From assembly GCA_946534895.1 (NCBI GenBank), contig CAMNDE010000008.1, positions 1 through 64,000 of the forward strand: DNA of 64,000 nt, written 5' to 3'. Source of the stretch: UBA2943 sp946534895 (GTDB lineage Bacteria; Bacillota; Clostridia; Christensenellales; Aristaeellaceae). The notes under the pieces were generated by a model, which was not told the DNA's origin, did not search any database, and saw only the letters and a list, made by a program, of their open reading frames with translations. Position 1 is the first letter of the stretch, and every line of letters begins with the position of its first letter. The translations under genes and the position numbers were made by a program. Positions 62,722 through 64,000 of the stretch are shown here, one piece after another.

Positions 62722-63589
62722 GCAGAGCATGTTTTTAGCCGATACCTGGAAAGACTATGAAGTGCTTGACTGCGGACAGGGCATGAAGCTGGAGCGCTGG
62801 GGACGGATTGTGCTGGCACGCCCGGACCCCCAGACCATATGGCCGCCCATGGCGCCGGAGGAATGGAAGCATGCCCAGGCCATTTACCACCGCTCGGAAA
62901 AGGGCGGCGGCAGCTGGGAATTCCGCACCGACCTGCCGGAGCGCTGGACGATCCGGCACGGGGACCTGTCCTTCTATGTGCGGCCCACCGGTTTCAAGCA
63001 TACCGGCCTGTTCCCGGAACAGGCGGCGAACTGGATGTGGATGGACGGACTCTGCCGCGGCGCCGGACGTCAGCTGAAGGTGCTGAACCTGTTCGGGTAC
63101 ACCGGCGGGGCCACCGTGGCCCTGGCCGCCGCCGGCGCGCACGTCACGCACGTGGACGCTTCCAAGGGCATGGTGCAGTGGGCGCGGGAGAACACGCAGC
63201 TCAACCATCTGCCGGAAACCTCCTTCCGTTTTCTTGTGGAGGACGCCAAGCGCTTTGTGCAGCGCGAGATCCGGCGCGGGCATACCTATGACGGCCTGCT
63301 CATGGATCCTCCGTCCTATGGCCGCGGACCCTCTGGCGAGGTATGGAAGCTGGAAAGCGAGCTGTACGACCTGGTGGATGTCTGCTCCCAGGTACTGTCG
63401 GATGACGCAGTGTTCTTCCTGATTAATTCCTATACCACCGGTTTTCAGGCGTCCGTGCTCTCCAACCTGCTGGAGCGCCTGGTCAGGTCCCGCCTGGGCG
63501 GCACGGTGGACGCGCAGGAGCTCTGCCTGCCGGTGACCAGCGGCGGTGTTCTGCCCTGCGGCGCCAGCGGGAGGTGGTTCCGTGCCTGA
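62714..63589 (+). CDS. class I SAM-dependent methyltransferase, RlmI/RlmK-like
   Basis: 291 residues. Motif I is LNLFGYTGGATVALAAAGA, followed by THVDASKGMVQWAREN; the catalytic or substrate motif is MDPPSYGRG. These match the rRNA large-subunit methyltransferase family related to RlmI and the RlmK half of RlmL, without an added PUA domain. RNA is the likely substrate. The ATG at 62714 overlaps the previous stop; another ATG at 62729 is possible. The last codons overlap a pseudouridine synthase gene, a pairing seen in many Firmicutes. Confidence 0.8.
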   Translation: MSEQSMFLADTWKDYEVLDCGQGMKLERWGRIVLARPDPQTIWPPMAPEEWKHAQAIYHRSEKGGGSWEFRTDLPERWTIRHGDLSFYVRPTGFKHTGLFPEQAANWMWMDGLCRGAGRQLKVLNLFGYTGGATVALAAAGAHVTHVDASKGMVQWARENTQLNHLPETSFRFLVEDAKRFVQREIRRGHTYDGLLMDPPSYGRGPSGEVWKLESELYDLVDVCSQVLSDDAVFFLINSYTTGFQASVLSNLLERLVRSRLGGTVDAQELCLPVTSGGVLPCGASGRWFRA

Positions 63590-64000
63590 TATTCTCTATG
63601 AGGACAATCATGTGCTGGTGGCCGTGAAGCCCGCCAACATGCTTTCCCAGGCCGACCAGACCGGGGACACGGATATCCTCAGTCTCCTGAAGGAAGACAT
63701 CCGGGTGCGCTATCACAAGCCGGGCAATGTCTATCTCGGCCTGGTGCACCGGCTCGACCGTCCCGTGGGCGGGCTCATGGTGTTCGCGCGCACCAGCAAG
63801 GCGGCGTCCCGGCTCAGCGCCCAGTTCCAGAAGCACGAGCTCGGACGCGAGTACCTGTGCGTCACGGAGGGCAGTCTGCCGGAGAGCTTCACGCTCATCG
63901 ACTACCTGGTGAAGGATGAAAAGCTCAACCGTGTCCGGGTCGCTGCCGCGGACGAAAAGAATGCGCAGGAAGCCATTCTGCACGGACGCCGGCTCTGCAG
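63582..64000 (+). CDS. RluA-family RNA pseudouridine synthase (partial)
   Basis: The first 139 codons lie in the window; the gene runs off the right edge. The catalytic block LVHRLDRPVGGLMVFART contains the nucleophilic Asp, with DILYEDNHVLVAVKPANML as the family's opening. It would isomerise uridine in rRNA or tRNA. The GTG start has GGGAGG 7 nt upstream and overlaps the methyltransferase stop, so the two RNA-modifying enzymes are coupled. Confidence 0.88.
   Translation, partial: MPDILYEDNHVLVAVKPANMLSQADQTGDTDILSLLKEDIRVRYHKPGNVYLGLVHRLDRPVGGLMVFARTSKAASRLSAQFQKHELGREYLCVTEGSLPESFTLIDYLVKDEKLNRVRVAAADEKNAQEAILHGRRLC

Overview
The window looks like a chromosomal contig from a GC-rich (roughly 58%) monoderm Firmicute, probably an anaerobic gut or rumen Clostridia. 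Pointers are AAGGAGG-type ribosome sites, sigma-A promoters with 16-17 nt spacers, a T-box leader before ileS, LacI, AraC and RpiR regulators beside CUT1-type sugar ABC transporters, DUF1848 and M32 genes, and family 127/31 glycosidases. I see no rRNA, tRNA, CRISPR array, transposase or integrase. Taxon is an inference; nothing in the window fixes it.

Layout. 1-9.8 kb: start of a probable GH2 glycosidase, a 2-hydroxyacid dehydrogenase, a polyamine-type ABC transporter (order permease-ATPase-binding protein-permease), a PfkB kinase, and an AbgA-like amidohydrolase translationally coupled to an MTA/SAH-type deaminase. 10-24 kb: a glycan-use operon read leftward from a perfect consensus promoter (22842) that carries a CG-centred LacI-type operator just downstream; it encodes two permeases, a binding protein, a DUF5695-like protein, a GH127 arabinofuranosidase, a GH31 glycosidase, an M24 peptidase and a HAD phosphatase, with the lacI gene divergent. 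24-30 kb: a membrane-anchored AraC-type sensor divergent from a second sugar ABC transporter. 30-32 kb: ArsC/Spx-like protein, nitroreductase, PHP phosphatase.

32-47 kb is the accessory core and the part worth attention. Two small genes encode double-glycine-leader-like peptides, one joined to an SH3b domain. They share a promoter/5'-UTR element placed at the same distance (79 nt) from both start codons, and lie around a HlyD-like adaptor gene. Then come two copies of a roughly 270-nt structured RNA. Seven hairpins occur in the same order in both, several with different bases but kept pairing. One copy precedes a zinc-ribbon protein with two L7/L12-like repeats; the other precedes a DUF2828 (TROVE/Ro60-like plus vWA) protein. 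More structured non-coding DNA lies between them. Next is a C39-like protease with about 15 Asp-rich calcium-type repeats and its own leader-like N terminus, then an operon with three tandem dynamin-like GTPases flanked by two unknown proteins.

47-64 kb is mostly housekeeping: BtpA-like protein, M32 carboxypeptidase, sirtuin, nitroreductase, RpiR regulator, YhiN-like flavoprotein, DEDD exonuclease, nucleoside kinase, T-box(Ile)-ileS, DUF1848, a LamG-like protein, a degenerate GH4-like protein, a SAM methyltransferase and the start of an RluA-type pseudouridine synthase.
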